Below are positions 52,906 to 61,945 of a stretch of DNA of 63,138 nt, in pieces. A program made the translations under genes and the position numbers. Each line of letters opens with the position of its first letter. The first letter of the stretch is position 1. Origin of the DNA: Paenibacillus sp. S150 (GTDB lineage Bacteria > Bacillota > Bacilli > Paenibacillales > Paenibacillaceae); NCBI RefSeq assembly GCF_019352175.1, contig NZ_JACBYI010000043.1:1-63138 (forward strand), written 5' to 3'. The notes below the pieces were generated by a model. The model saw only the letters and a list, made by a program, of their open reading frames with translations. It was not told where the DNA came from and did no database searches.

Positions 52906-54309
52906 ATGGATACAGTTATGCTGTCGCGTATACAATTTGCGTCAACGACGATTTTTCATTATTTCTTTGTACCGGTGTCAATTGGACTCGCGCTCTTGAT
53001 TGCAATTATGGAGACGATGTATGTCAGAAAAGGCAATGATGAGTACAAAAGAATGGCCCAGTTCTGGGGAAAGCTTTTTCTGATAAACTTTGCCGTGGGC
53101 GTAGTGACAGGAATATTGCAGGAGTTTCAGTTCGGGATGAACTGGTCGGATTATTCGCGCTTTGTCGGTGATGTGTTCGGTGCACCGCTGGCGATTGAAG
53201 CCTTGCTTGCCTTCTTTTTGGAGTCGACCTTTATTGGAATTTGGATTTTCGGCTGGGATAAGGTATCCAAACGCATCCACCTGCTCTCGATCTGGCTGGT
53301 AGCGCTTGGAACGATGCTGTCGGCCTTCTGGATTCTGCTGGCCAACTCGTTCATGCAGCATCCGGTGGGCTTCGCTGTCAATAATGGACGGGCAGAGATG
53401 AACGATATCTGGGCACTGGTTACGAACGGACAATTGCTGGTCGAGTTCCCGCACACGGTGCTTGCGGCTTATGCAACAGGCGCATTTCTGGTTACCGGTA
53501 TCAGTGCGTATAAATTGCTGAAGAAGCAGGATGTTTCTTTTTTTCGGAAATCCTTTGAGATTGCTGCGATTGTTGGCATTATCTCTTCGTTTGGCGTTGC
53601 CATTGCCGGTCATGCCCAGGCACAGTATCTGGTAGGTACCCAACCGATGAAGATGGCCGCTTCCGAAGGGCTATGGGATGACAGCGACGATCCGGCTGCG
53701 TGGACGGTGTTTGCAGCCATAGATCCCGAGAACAAGATGAGCACTCATGAAGTTAAGATTCCATATTTGCTGAGCTTTCTCTCCTACAGCAAGTTTTCCG
53801 GGTCTGTGAAAGGAATGAATACGTTGCAGGCTGAGTATGAGCAAGCTTACGGCCCTGGCGATTATATTCCGCCGGTACGCACGACCTTCTGGAGCTTCCG
53901 GATCATGGTCGCTGCAGGCTCGCTTATGATTGCGCTGGGAGTATACGCCATCTACCTGATGTGGCGCAAGAAGATGGAACGCCCGAACACCTGGTTCATG
54001 CGCTTCATGTTCTGGGGGCTGCTGCTTCCGCCGATTGCCAATACGTCGGGCTGGATCATGACCGAGATGGGGCGGCAGCCATGGACGGTATTTGGATTAA
54101 TGACTACAGAGGATAGCGTATCTCCTAATATCACGAGCGGACAGGTGCTGTTCTCGGTGATTTCTTTTACAACGATTTATGCAATTCTTGGTCTGGTACT
54201 GGTTGGCTTGTTCATCAAGGTGATCAAAAAAGGTCCTTACGCCATGGATAACGATCACGGCGAATCGCATGATCCGTATAATAAGGAGGGGTCCCATGCT
54301 TTCTCTTAA
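52906..54309 (+). CDS. cydA: cytochrome bd ubiquinol oxidase subunit I
   Basis: 467-aa membrane subunit carrying hemes b558, b595 and d of the high-affinity terminal oxidase. Heme ligand His18 is in TTIFHYFF, a second in VEFPHTVLAAY, and the methionine of the third lies in GWIMTEMGRQPW. The Q loop is short, as in Firmicutes. Start set at MDTVMLS after GGAAGGGGAG; an in-frame ATG 24 bases earlier lies before this site. First gene of cydABDC. Confidence 0.95.
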   Translation: MDTVMLSRIQFASTTIFHYFFVPVSIGLALLIAIMETMYVRKGNDEYKRMAQFWGKLFLINFAVGVVTGILQEFQFGMNWSDYSRFVGDVFGAPLAIEALLAFFLESTFIGIWIFGWDKVSKRIHLLSIWLVALGTMLSAFWILLANSFMQHPVGFAVNNGRAEMNDIWALVTNGQLLVEFPHTVLAAYATGAFLVTGISAYKLLKKQDVSFFRKSFEIAAIVGIISSFGVAIAGHAQAQYLVGTQPMKMAASEGLWDDSDDPAAWTVFAAIDPENKMSTHEVKIPYLLSFLSYSKFSGSVKGMNTLQAEYEQAYGPGDYIPPVRTTFWSFRIMVAAGSLMIALGVYAIYLMWRKKMERPNTWFMRFMFWGLLLPPIANTSGWIMTEMGRQPWTVFGLMTTEDSVSPNITSGQVLFSVISFTTIYAILGLVLVGLFIKVIKKGPYAMDNDHGESHDPYNKEGSHAFS

Positions 54310-55312
54310 TGAATTATGGTTTGTGCTGATTGCTGTGCTTTTTGTCGGCTTTTTCTTCCTGGAAGGCTTTGACTTCGGGGTAGGGATGGAAACTCAGATT
54401 CTGGCGAAGAATGATACGGAGCGACGGGTGCTGATTAACTCGATCGGGCCGTTCTGGGATGCCAATGAAGTATGGCTGATTACCGGCGCGGGGGCCATGT
54501 TCGCTGCCTTTCCGCACTGGTATGCCACACTCTTCAGCGGATTCTATATTCCCTTTGTCTTCGCGCTGCTGGCGCTCATTGCCCGTGGTGTTGCCTTTGA
54601 ATTCAGAGGTAAAAGGAATTCGCTGGCCTGGCAGAGAACCTGGGATGTCTGCATCTTCTTCGGCAGCTTCCTGCCGCCGTTCCTGCTTGCCGTAGTGTTC
54701 GCCAGCTTCATCAAGGGGCTGCCGATCGACGGGGAGATGCAGATGTATGCCGGATTCTTCGATATTGTGAATACCTATACCGTAGTGGCAGGAATTACTG
54801 TAGTGCTGCTCTGCCTGGTGCACGGGCTGATGTTCACTACACTTCGTACGTTGGGTGATCTGCAGGAACGAGCGCGCAAGCTGGCGCAGAAGCTGCTGTT
54901 CCCGCTGGCCGCGCTGCTGCTGGCATTTGTCGTAATGACGTATTACATGACGGATATATTCGAACAACGCGGAGGACTGCTGTCCGTTATCGTTATCCTC
55001 GGTATTGCTGCTTATGTGCTATCCGGCTATTTCATGAGCAAGAAGAGAGACGGGCTGGCCTTCGGCATGACCGGTGCTGTTATGGCATTGTCGGTCGTCT
55101 CCATCTTTGTCGGACTGTTCCCGCGGGTAATGATCAGTTCGCTGGATCAAGCCTTTAATCTGACGATTATTAATAGCGCTTCAGGCCATTATTCACTGAA
55201 GGTCATGACGATTGTGGCGTTGTCGCTGCTGCCGTTCGTGCTTGGCTATCAGATCTGGAGCTATTTCGTCTTTCATAAACGGGTTCATGAGAAGGAGCAT
55301 CTTGAATACTGA
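54296..55312 (+). CDS. cydB: cytochrome bd ubiquinol oxidase subunit II
   Basis: 338-aa membrane subunit with about eight helices; the conserved LEGFDFGVG block is near residue 23 and the GPFWDANEVWLITGAGAMFAAFP region follows. The start is the ATG after AAGGAGGGG, inside the end of cydA (14-base overlap). Overlaps cydD by 1 base. Confidence 0.95.
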   Translation: MLSLNELWFVLIAVLFVGFFFLEGFDFGVGMETQILAKNDTERRVLINSIGPFWDANEVWLITGAGAMFAAFPHWYATLFSGFYIPFVFALLALIARGVAFEFRGKRNSLAWQRTWDVCIFFGSFLPPFLLAVVFASFIKGLPIDGEMQMYAGFFDIVNTYTVVAGITVVLLCLVHGLMFTTLRTLGDLQERARKLAQKLLFPLAALLLAFVVMTYYMTDIFEQRGGLLSVIVILGIAAYVLSGYFMSKKRDGLAFGMTGAVMALSVVSIFVGLFPRVMISSLDQAFNLTIINSASGHYSLKVMTIVALSLLPFVLGYQIWSYFVFHKRVHEKEHLEY

Positions 55313-57129
55313 TGGATAAAAATTTGCTTGGGTACAAAGGAGTTAAGCCGGTCTTTCTGATCGTGGGCTTCCTTACCCTGGTGCAAAGCCTGTCCATTCT
55401 TCTGCTGGCCAAGTCGCTGGCGGAAGTTGTCTCTGCGCTGTTTGCGGGAGAACCGCTGAAGGAACAAGGGGCGAAATCGCTCTTGTTCCTTCTTGCGTTT
55501 CTGGCGCGCCATGCCAGCGCCATGCTGATGAGCCGCGTGTCGTACCGCTTCGCCGAAGCGACCGGCAGCAGCATGAGAAGACAAATGATGGACAAGCTGT
55601 TCCAGCTGGGACCAAGGCTGGCAGGCGACCGGGGCACCGGGGAGCTGGTTACGCTTGTGCTTGAAGGAGTCGCGAAGTTTCGGACGTATGTGGAGCTCAT
55701 TATCCCGCGGATGGTGGGGATGGCGGTGACTCCGGCGCTGCTGCTGGTGTATATCTATACCCAGGATACCTCAAGCGGTGTGATTCTGACCTTGACGATG
55801 CCGATCATTATTGTCTTTATGATCCTGATCGGAATGACGGCCCGCAAGCAGATGGACCGGCAATTGAAGTCGTACCGCACCTTGTCCAATCACTTTGTGG
55901 ATTCGCTGCGCGGGCTGGAAACGCTGAAGTTTCTCGGGCGCAGCCGCAGCCACAGCGGAAGTATTGCAGCTGTCAGTGACCGCTACCGCTCAGCGACCAT
56001 GCGCACGCTGCGTGTGGCTTTTCTGTCTTCGTTCGCCATGGATTTCTTCACCATGCTGTCAGTGGCTTCGGTTGCGGTAAGCCTGGGCCTTCGGCTCGTG
56101 AATGAACAGATGACGCTGGTCACAGGGCTGACGATTCTGATTCTGGCACCGGAATATTTCCTGCCTGTCCGGCTGGTTGGCGCTGACTTCCATGCCACCC
56201 TTGACGGCAAGGAAGCGGGAGAAGCGATGAAGAGTATTATCGACCGGGAGGAGGCAGAGGCCAAGCTGCTGAATTCGGCTGGAGACAACGCTGGAGCTGG
56301 AGATAAGGCTGGAACGCTTACAGGAGACGGTACTGGTGCCGCTGCTTCCGGAACTGGACAACTCAGGGCTGATGTATTCTCCTGGAAGAAGGACAGCACG
56401 CTTGTGCTTCATCAGGTGGGCGTGAAATATGAAGCGGACGGAATTGCTTCGCTGGCTGAAGTGAACCTGGAATTCAGCGGAAATGCCAAAATCGGCATTA
56501 TCGGTGAAAGCGGAGCGGGGAAGTCCACGCTGGTGGATATTCTGGGCGGCTTCCTGCATCCGACCTCCGGCACGCTTGAGGTGAACGGCAACAAGGTCAG
56601 CGCGCTTACGGATGAGGAATGGCGCAAGCAGACCGCCTATATTCCGCAGAAGCCTTATATCTTCAGCGGCACGCTGGCGGATAATGTGCGCTTCTATTAT
56701 CCGGAAGCGGCGAAAGAGGCTGTTGCCGGAGTTGTTGCGGCTGCCGGATTATCGAAGCTGGCTGCTTCATTGCCGCATGGGCTGGATGAAATGATCGGCG
56801 GCGGCGGGCGTTCACTCAGCGGCGGGCAGGAGCAGCGTGTAGCGCTGGCCCGGGCATTGCTGAGCAGCCGGCCGATCATGCTGCTGGATGAGCCGACCGC
56901 TCATCTTGATATTGAGACGGAGTACGAGCTGAAGGAAACGATGCTCCCGCTTTTTGAGGGAAAGCTGGTCTTCCTGGCGACGCACCGGCTGCACTGGATG
57001 ATGGATATGGATCTCATTGTCGTCATGCAGCAGGGACAAGCGGCCGAGGTTGGTACACATCAAGAGCTTATAGCCCGCAGAGGGGCTTATTATGAGCTTA
57101 TTCAGAGTCAATTGGAGGGAATCCATTGA
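55312..57129 (+). CDS. cydD: heterodimeric ABC exporter subunit CydD
   Basis: 605-aa ABC half-transporter: six-helix membrane domain, then an ATPase with Walker A GESGAGKST, signature LSGGQEQRVALARAL and Walker B IMLLDEPTAHLD. CydDC exports thiol compounds and is needed to assemble cytochrome bd. A Gly/Ala/Thr-rich linker near residues 320-350 is unusual and probably flexible. It overlaps cydB and cydC by a few bases. Confidence 0.93.
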   Translation: MDKNLLGYKGVKPVFLIVGFLTLVQSLSILLLAKSLAEVVSALFAGEPLKEQGAKSLLFLLAFLARHASAMLMSRVSYRFAEATGSSMRRQMMDKLFQLGPRLAGDRGTGELVTLVLEGVAKFRTYVELIIPRMVGMAVTPALLLVYIYTQDTSSGVILTLTMPIIIVFMILIGMTARKQMDRQLKSYRTLSNHFVDSLRGLETLKFLGRSRSHSGSIAAVSDRYRSATMRTLRVAFLSSFAMDFFTMLSVASVAVSLGLRLVNEQMTLVTGLTILILAPEYFLPVRLVGADFHATLDGKEAGEAMKSIIDREEAEAKLLNSAGDNAGAGDKAGTLTGDGTGAAASGTGQLRADVFSWKKDSTLVLHQVGVKYEADGIASLAEVNLEFSGNAKIGIIGESGAGKSTLVDILGGFLHPTSGTLEVNGNKVSALTDEEWRKQTAYIPQKPYIFSGTLADNVRFYYPEAAKEAVAGVVAAAGLSKLAASLPHGLDEMIGGGGRSLSGGQEQRVALARALLSSRPIMLLDEPTAHLDIETEYELKETMLPLFEGKLVFLATHRLHWMMDMDLIVVMQQGQAAEVGTHQELIARRGAYYELIQSQLEGIH

Positions 57130-58925
57130 AACGTGAAGGATGGCTTGCTCCCTATTTCAATTCTTATTTCTGGCGGTTTCTGCTGATCATAGCCTTGGGT
57201 GCGCTGACGATTTTCTCAGCCTCATCCCTGATGTATACCTCGGGGTTCCTGATCTCGAAGGCATCCATACCGCCGGAAAATATTCTGATGATCTATGTGC
57301 CGATAGTTGGCGTGCGCACCTTCGGTACGAGCCGGGCGGTAATCCATTATGCGGAGCGCCTGGTCTCGCATGATACGATCCTGCGTATTCTCTCCAAGAT
57401 GCGTATCCGGCTGTACAATATTCTGGAGCCGCAGGCGCTGTTCCTGTCCTCGCGCTTCCGTACCGGAGATATTCTCGGTATGCTCGCCGATGACATTGAA
57501 TACTTGCAGAATGTGTACTTGCGTACCGTGTTCCCCAGTATTATTGCACTCTTGATCTACGCCGCTGCCATTATTTCGCTGGGCGCGTTCGATGTGGCCT
57601 TTGCGCTGCTGATGGGACTTTACATGCTGGTGCTTGTAGTTGTGCTTCCGCTGATTTCACTGCTGCTGACGCAGTCGCGCCAGCGGCTCGTGAAGCAGGA
57701 GCGCAACCGGCTCTACCAGAAGCTGACCGATGCCGTGCTGGGCATGGGCGACTGGGTGATCAGCGGGCGGCAGAGCCAGTTCGTAGCCACCTACGAGGCG
57801 GACGAGAAGCTGGTTGCCCGCACAGACGGAGCGCTCCGCAGATGGGCGCGCCTGCGGATGTTCATAGGGCAGGCTGTGGTCGGGATCGCTGTCGTATCGG
57901 TAATCTACTGGGCCGGCGGAGAATATCAGAGCGGCGCTATCGCCGGAACGCTGATTGCAGCGTTCGTACTGGTTGTGTTTCCGGTGGCTGATGTTTTCCT
58001 GCCGGTCTCGGAGGCTGTGGAGAAGATACCGCAGTACCGCAATTCTCTGGAACGGCTGTCCGGTGTGGAAGAAGCGAAGGACAGCGTGCCGGGAATGGGG
58101 GCCAAGGCAGGAAATGCGGAGACAGCAGCTCTTGCAGACGCTGCCGTCCGGACGATTCGGGAGACCCATCGTGCGCATATTCAGCTGAAGAATGCAGGAT
58201 ACCGTTATGCCTCCGGGGATGAATGGTCGATACAGGATCTGAGTCTCGACATTCCGCAGGGGCGGAAGATTGCCATTATCGGCCGCAGCGGAGCAGGCAA
58301 ATCGACGCTGCTGAAGCTGATTCAAGGTGTAATTACACCTTCGGCAGGGTCTGCTGTCATTAGCGGCATCGATGCTGCTGCGTATGGGGAGAGAATTCCC
58401 AGGCTGATTGCCGTACTGAACCAGAGCCCGCATCTGTTCGACACAACGGTGGCGAATAATATCCGGCTGGGCAATCCCGATGCACCGGACGAAGACATCA
58501 AGCGGGCCGGGGAACTGGCCCGGCTGGATACCCTGATCTCCTCATTGCCGGAGGGCTATGACACGCCGGTGCGCGAGGCCGGACAGCGCTTCTCCGGCGG
58601 GGAACGCCAGCGGATTGCCCTGGCCCGCATCCTGCTGCAGAATACGCCTGTTGTAGTGCTCGATGAGCCTACTGTCGGGCTCGATCCGCGCACGGAGCGC
58701 GAGCTGCTGGCGACGATGTTCGGCGCTATGAAGGAGAAGACGCTGATCTGGGTCACCCACCATCTGGCGGGTGCGGAACAGATGGACGAAGTGATTTTCA
58801 TGGAGAACGGGCTTGTGGAGATGCGCGGCACCCATGCGGAGCTGCTGGCCCGCGAACCGCGTTACCGCAGATTGTATGAGCTGGACCGGCCCGGCGAGTT
58901 CCTTGGACAGCTTGCGGAAATGTAG
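57126..58925 (+). CDS. cydC: heterodimeric ABC exporter subunit CydC
   Basis: 599-aa partner of CydD: membrane domain with six helices, ATPase with Walker A GRSGAGKSTLL, signature FSGGERQRIALARIL, Walker B VVVLDEPTVGLD and the switch His in WVTHHLAG. The start is TTG after GGAGGGAATCCA, overlapping the cydD stop by 4 bases. Last gene of the cyd unit. Confidence 0.93.
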   Translation: MKREGWLAPYFNSYFWRFLLIIALGALTIFSASSLMYTSGFLISKASIPPENILMIYVPIVGVRTFGTSRAVIHYAERLVSHDTILRILSKMRIRLYNILEPQALFLSSRFRTGDILGMLADDIEYLQNVYLRTVFPSIIALLIYAAAIISLGAFDVAFALLMGLYMLVLVVVLPLISLLLTQSRQRLVKQERNRLYQKLTDAVLGMGDWVISGRQSQFVATYEADEKLVARTDGALRRWARLRMFIGQAVVGIAVVSVIYWAGGEYQSGAIAGTLIAAFVLVVFPVADVFLPVSEAVEKIPQYRNSLERLSGVEEAKDSVPGMGAKAGNAETAALADAAVRTIRETHRAHIQLKNAGYRYASGDEWSIQDLSLDIPQGRKIAIIGRSGAGKSTLLKLIQGVITPSAGSAVISGIDAAAYGERIPRLIAVLNQSPHLFDTTVANNIRLGNPDAPDEDIKRAGELARLDTLISSLPEGYDTPVREAGQRFSGGERQRIALARILLQNTPVVVLDEPTVGLDPRTERELLATMFGAMKEKTLIWVTHHLAGAEQMDEVIFMENGLVEMRGTHAELLAREPRYRRLYELDRPGEFLGQLAEM

Positions 58926-58988
58926 TGATTACGATGTGGAAGGGATGAACAGAATGGACGAGCTGAGAAGCCGCAGCGGGGGAGGTCT

Positions 58989-59181
58989 ATGCAGGCTTCA
59001 GCAAATGGCTGGCCGGGTATTGCAGAGCTGAAGCCGATCATCGCTTCATCGCCCTATCTGGCTGCGCATGAGTTCTACCTGTACGGATTGCAGCGGCAGT
59101 CCGGGCATTTTCTTGGAATTCTGGCGGGATGCGCTGGCGCTGATTGCGGAGGATATTCAGCAGTTTGCGGCGAGTGTGTAA
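58989..59181 (+). pseudogene. frameshifted small gene of unknown function
   Basis: A frame beginning MQASANGWPGIAELKPII after GGGGGAGG runs to YLYGLQRQSGH near 59110. A one-base change of frame then gives HFLEFWRDALALIAEDIQQF and a stop at 59179. The frame switch falls in the T-rich GCATTTTCTTGG. The second half is clearly more protein-like than what the first frame gives there. I do not recognise the family. Confidence 0.4.
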
Positions 59182-59275
59182 ACTCTGCGGCGGGAGTTCC
59201 TTTTTACAGGGAAGTGTGGTAGAACAGTAGAAGGAGTATACGCCGCAGGCGGCACAGAAAGGGATGCTTGATCGA

Positions 59276-59443
59276 ATGTATGTAGTGTGCAAGGAGCATG
59301 TGGAGCTGGCCATCGACAAATTTGTGGACGAGTTCGAGGATGCACCGGATCTTGTGGATTTGAAGGAGACGGAGTTTTCAGACTGGGACCCGCCGGCGAA
59401 ATGTGCGGAATGCGATAAGAATGCAGAGGTTCTGGTAGTTTAG
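59276..59443 (+). CDS. CxxH/CxxC small protein
   Basis: 55-aa protein with CKEH near the N-terminus (C5, H8) and CAEC near the C-terminus (C44, C47), probably one zinc site. This is the pattern of the CxxH/CxxC family found near the htrC/rlmH end of the wal region in bacilli. Start uncertain: ATG 59276 has AAAGGG 12 nt upstream; an in-frame ATG at 59264 overlaps that site. Followed by a coding-like stretch in another frame (59445-59540) of unknown meaning. Confidence 0.75.
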   Translation: MYVVCKEHVELAIDKFVDEFEDAPDLVDLKETEFSDWDPPAKCAECDKNAEVLVV

Positions 59444-59544
59444 AGCCGAAGAGCTTCGTGATTATGGAATCATTTATTCAAAAGATGACCATGCGCCGGA
59501 TGTACATTCATACCCGCGCTATGCGGTCACTTTTGATCAGGCCT

Positions 59545-59581
59545 GCCCTGCAGCTGTGAAAGTGAGCTGCAGGGCATTTTT
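59545..59581 (+). terminator. strong terminator between convergent genes
   Basis: GCCCTGCAGCT pairs perfectly with AGCTGCAGGGC over a 9-nt loop, followed by ATTTTTAT. It ends transcription rightward and forms a stem also in the opposite direction, just past the MFS gene. Confidence 0.87.
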
Positions 59582-59603
59582 ATAGATGGAAGCTCTTTGA
59601 ACT

Positions 59604-61004
59604 TCACGCCTCAATCAGTTCTTCAGCCCTGCTCCCGCTGCTCCGGCGGTACATAAAGGCTGAGGCAATGGCGATCAGGGCGGCGATTGAAAGTCCCCAG
59701 TAAATGTTGGAGTAAGCCGCAGACAGAGACAGTCCGTGCTGCCATTCCAAAGCGCTCGCTGCCATGGCGACGCCAAAGGCCCCGCTGAAGAACTGCAGCA
59801 GCTGGAACAGACCCATCCCCGAGCCAATCTGCGAGGAAGGCAGGATGCGGGAGATTTCATTCGATACACTGCTGGATAGTGTGGTGAAGGCCAGACTCAT
59901 GATCATATATACCAGCATCACGGCTATCCACGAATGTCCGGCGAATAGGGCAAACAGCACGGTAGCGGTCAGCACAAGCAGCGGCCCCAAACGCATAATT
60001 CCTCCGTTGCCATAGCGGTCAATGATCCGGCCTACCGAGCGTGACACGAAGATCGCCAGCAGGGAACCCGGAAAAATCACAAATCCGGCATGGCTTGCAC
60101 TGAAGCCGAAGCGGTGAACCAGTATCTGCGGCAGCAGGAACAGTGTGGCAAAGCTGCACAGGTATGAGGCAATTCCGACCAGGGACAGCACCAGGTACGG
60201 CCGGTTTCTGAAAAGGGCCGGCATGACAAACGGATCAGGGGTGGTGCGGATACGGCTCACGAACAAGCCAACCGCGGCAAGCCCGGCAACCAGTGCCATC
60301 CACAGGCCGCTCGTCAGGAACAGCAGCAGACCGGTGGTGCCGATCCCGAGGAAGATACCTCCAATGGCGTCGAAGGAACCGCGGCTGGGCAGCTCTTTGG
60401 GCAGCAGCATCAGAAACAGCGGCACCAGCAGCAGAATCACAGCGGTAACGGCAAACAGCCAGTTCCAGCCGAAATACTGGGTAATCGCGCCGCCTGCAAC
60501 AGGACCGAGACCCAGTCCAAGCGATACGGCGGACATAATGGTAGCCATTGCTTTGCCGCGCCGGTGCAGCGGGACGTACCGGGTGAACAGAACCAGCGAC
60601 AGCGACATAACCGCCCCGGCGCCGGAGGCCTGCACAACCCGCACAATCAGGAGGAAGATAAAGTTCGTGCTGAGGAAGCCGGCAACCGCCGCAAAGCCGA
60701 TTGTCAAAAGACCAATCGTCAGCAGTCTGCGGATCGGCAGGAAGTCGGAGAGCCTGCTGTAAGTAATTGAAGCTATGGAGAACATAATGGAATACCCGGT
60801 TACGATCCAGGAAGCGGCGGAAGCGGAGATGCCGAACGTCTTGGTCACATCGGGCAGTGCCAGGTTGAACATAGCCGTATTCATAATGACGAGAACCACC
60901 GCAACACTGAACAGGAGAGTCAGGAGTCCTTCCCTTGGAAGAGTGGCTTCCACCGGAGAATCTACATTTTCCGCTACAGCGGAGGTTTTATTAACTGAGT
61001 CCAT
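59604..61004 (-). CDS. MFS multidrug-type exporter
   Basis: 466-aa transporter with about 14 membrane helices (DHA2-like length) and the motif C/antiporter pattern in GLGLGPVAGGAITQYFGW. YSRLSDFLPIRRLL is the motif A region. Substrate unknown; drug or metabolite efflux is likely. GGAGTGG precedes the ATG. It is divergent from an ArsR-type regulator with a palindrome between them, so it is probably that regulator's target. Confidence 0.88.
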   Translation of the reverse strand: MDSVNKTSAVAENVDSPVEATLPREGLLTLLFSVAVVLVIMNTAMFNLALPDVTKTFGISASAASWIVTGYSIMFSIASITYSRLSDFLPIRRLLTIGLLTIGFAAVAGFLSTNFIFLLIVRVVQASGAGAVMSLSLVLFTRYVPLHRRGKAMATIMSAVSLGLGLGPVAGGAITQYFGWNWLFAVTAVILLLVPLFLMLLPKELPSRGSFDAIGGIFLGIGTTGLLLFLTSGLWMALVAGLAAVGLFVSRIRTTPDPFVMPALFRNRPYLVLSLVGIASYLCSFATLFLLPQILVHRFGFSASHAGFVIFPGSLLAIFVSRSVGRIIDRYGNGGIMRLGPLLVLTATVLFALFAGHSWIAVMLVYMIMSLAFTTLSSSVSNEISRILPSSQIGSGMGLFQLLQFFSGAFGVAMAASALEWQHGLSLSAAYSNIYWGLSIAALIAIASAFMYRRSSGSRAEELIEA

Positions 61005-61043
61005 GTGATGGCCACTCCTTTTGCTTGTTTGATAGTTCGATTG

Positions 61044-61053
61044 TGTTCGAACA
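61044..61053. promoter_or_regulatory. candidate operator between the MFS and ArsR-type genes
   Basis: Perfect palindrome TGTTCGAACA, flanked by further TTCGA/TTGAA half-sites (61035-61058). It lies 40 bp upstream of the pump start and 90 bp before the regulator. Confidence 0.5.
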
Positions 61054-61142
61054 TTTGAAATATAGCATGCGTTGAGTTAAAATGCAATTAGGAACACAAT
61101 AATTTTCGGCATCCATCTGTATCACAAAGGGGCTAATGATCC

Positions 61143-61496
61143 ATGAAAATACTTTTTCATCCGGACCGCAAGGACATTCAGCTTGCCTCCGTACTGTATG
61201 CGCTCAGTGATCCCATCCGCTTATCCATCATTTCAGATATCAAGAACAACGGGGAACAGGCCTGCAACTGCTTCAACGTGCCTGTTGCCAAATCAACGCT
61301 GTCCCATCATGCCCGGACGCTGCGCGAGGCGGGTGTTATCTATACGCGTGTTCAAGGAACACAGCGTATGCTGTCCCTGCGGACCGAGGATCTGAATGCA
61401 CGCTTCCCCGGTTTGCTTGATTCCGTGCTGAACGCTTATGAGGCTAACGGGCAGCCTGCGCTGGTGGCGGAAACAGACGAGAAGGACAGCAACTAA
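61143..61496 (+). CDS. ArsR/SmtB-type winged-helix repressor
   Basis: 117-aa regulator. The recognition region is VPVAKSTLSHHARTLREAGVIY, and the wing contains QGTQRMLSLR. A CNC pair before this helix sits where ArsR-type proteins bind soft metals, but related regulators with nonmetal ligands carry cysteines there too, so the inducer is unknown. It probably represses the divergent MFS gene. Confidence 0.85.
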   Translation: MKILFHPDRKDIQLASVLYALSDPIRLSIISDIKNNGEQACNCFNVPVAKSTLSHHARTLREAGVIYTRVQGTQRMLSLRTEDLNARFPGLLDSVLNAYEANGQPALVAETDEKDSN

Positions 61497-61619
61497 GGCG
61501 CGGGGGGAAGAGCAGCCGGGGCGTGCTGTTCAAGGGCAGAGCCAATTGGTTGTGCGGGCATACGCCTATATAAGCTTTTGAGCAGCGGAGTATTTTGGAG
61601 AGCGTTTTCTTTATGCAAA

Positions 61620-61660
61620 AAAGAAAAGACAAAGCCGTTGCAGGCTTTGTCTTTTGCTGC
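61620..61660. terminator. stem-loop terminator downstream of the ArsR-type gene
   Basis: AAAAGACAAAGCC pairs with GGCTTTGTCTTTT over GTTGCA. T runs follow on both strands, so it may work in both directions. Confidence 0.7.
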
Positions 61661-61945
61661 TGCTGCATAGATTGAATTTGGTAAACGGCAAAGGGGAAAA
61701 GTGGAGGGAGGGGAGTTTGGAACTGTAGGAGCGGTAGCGGCCGGAAGCCCAAGCATTTTCTGGAGTCACGCCATCCCGAAGTAGAAAAATTGCAAGTTCA
61801 GTTTATATAGTTCAATCCATACAGGGTGATCATCTTCTTTGCTTAGGGGCTGCGAGGAAATGAGTACCCGCTTTTGTTGACAAAATCTCCACGGTTTTGG
61901 GAGTTTTATCAACAACTTAGCGGCAATTTATTCCGTCGCAGTCTC
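61661..61945. other. intergenic region with a second long stem-loop
   Basis: No gene. A 13-bp interrupted stem, GTTGA..AAAA..CTCC with GGAG..TTTT..TCAAC (61876-61913), lies just past the end of the IF-3-like gene and may end its transcript, although the T tail is poor. Confidence 0.4.

Noticed and set aside
53952..54967. Minus-strand open frames under cydA and cydB
   Set aside because: Shadows of strongly coding plus-strand genes without ribosome sites.
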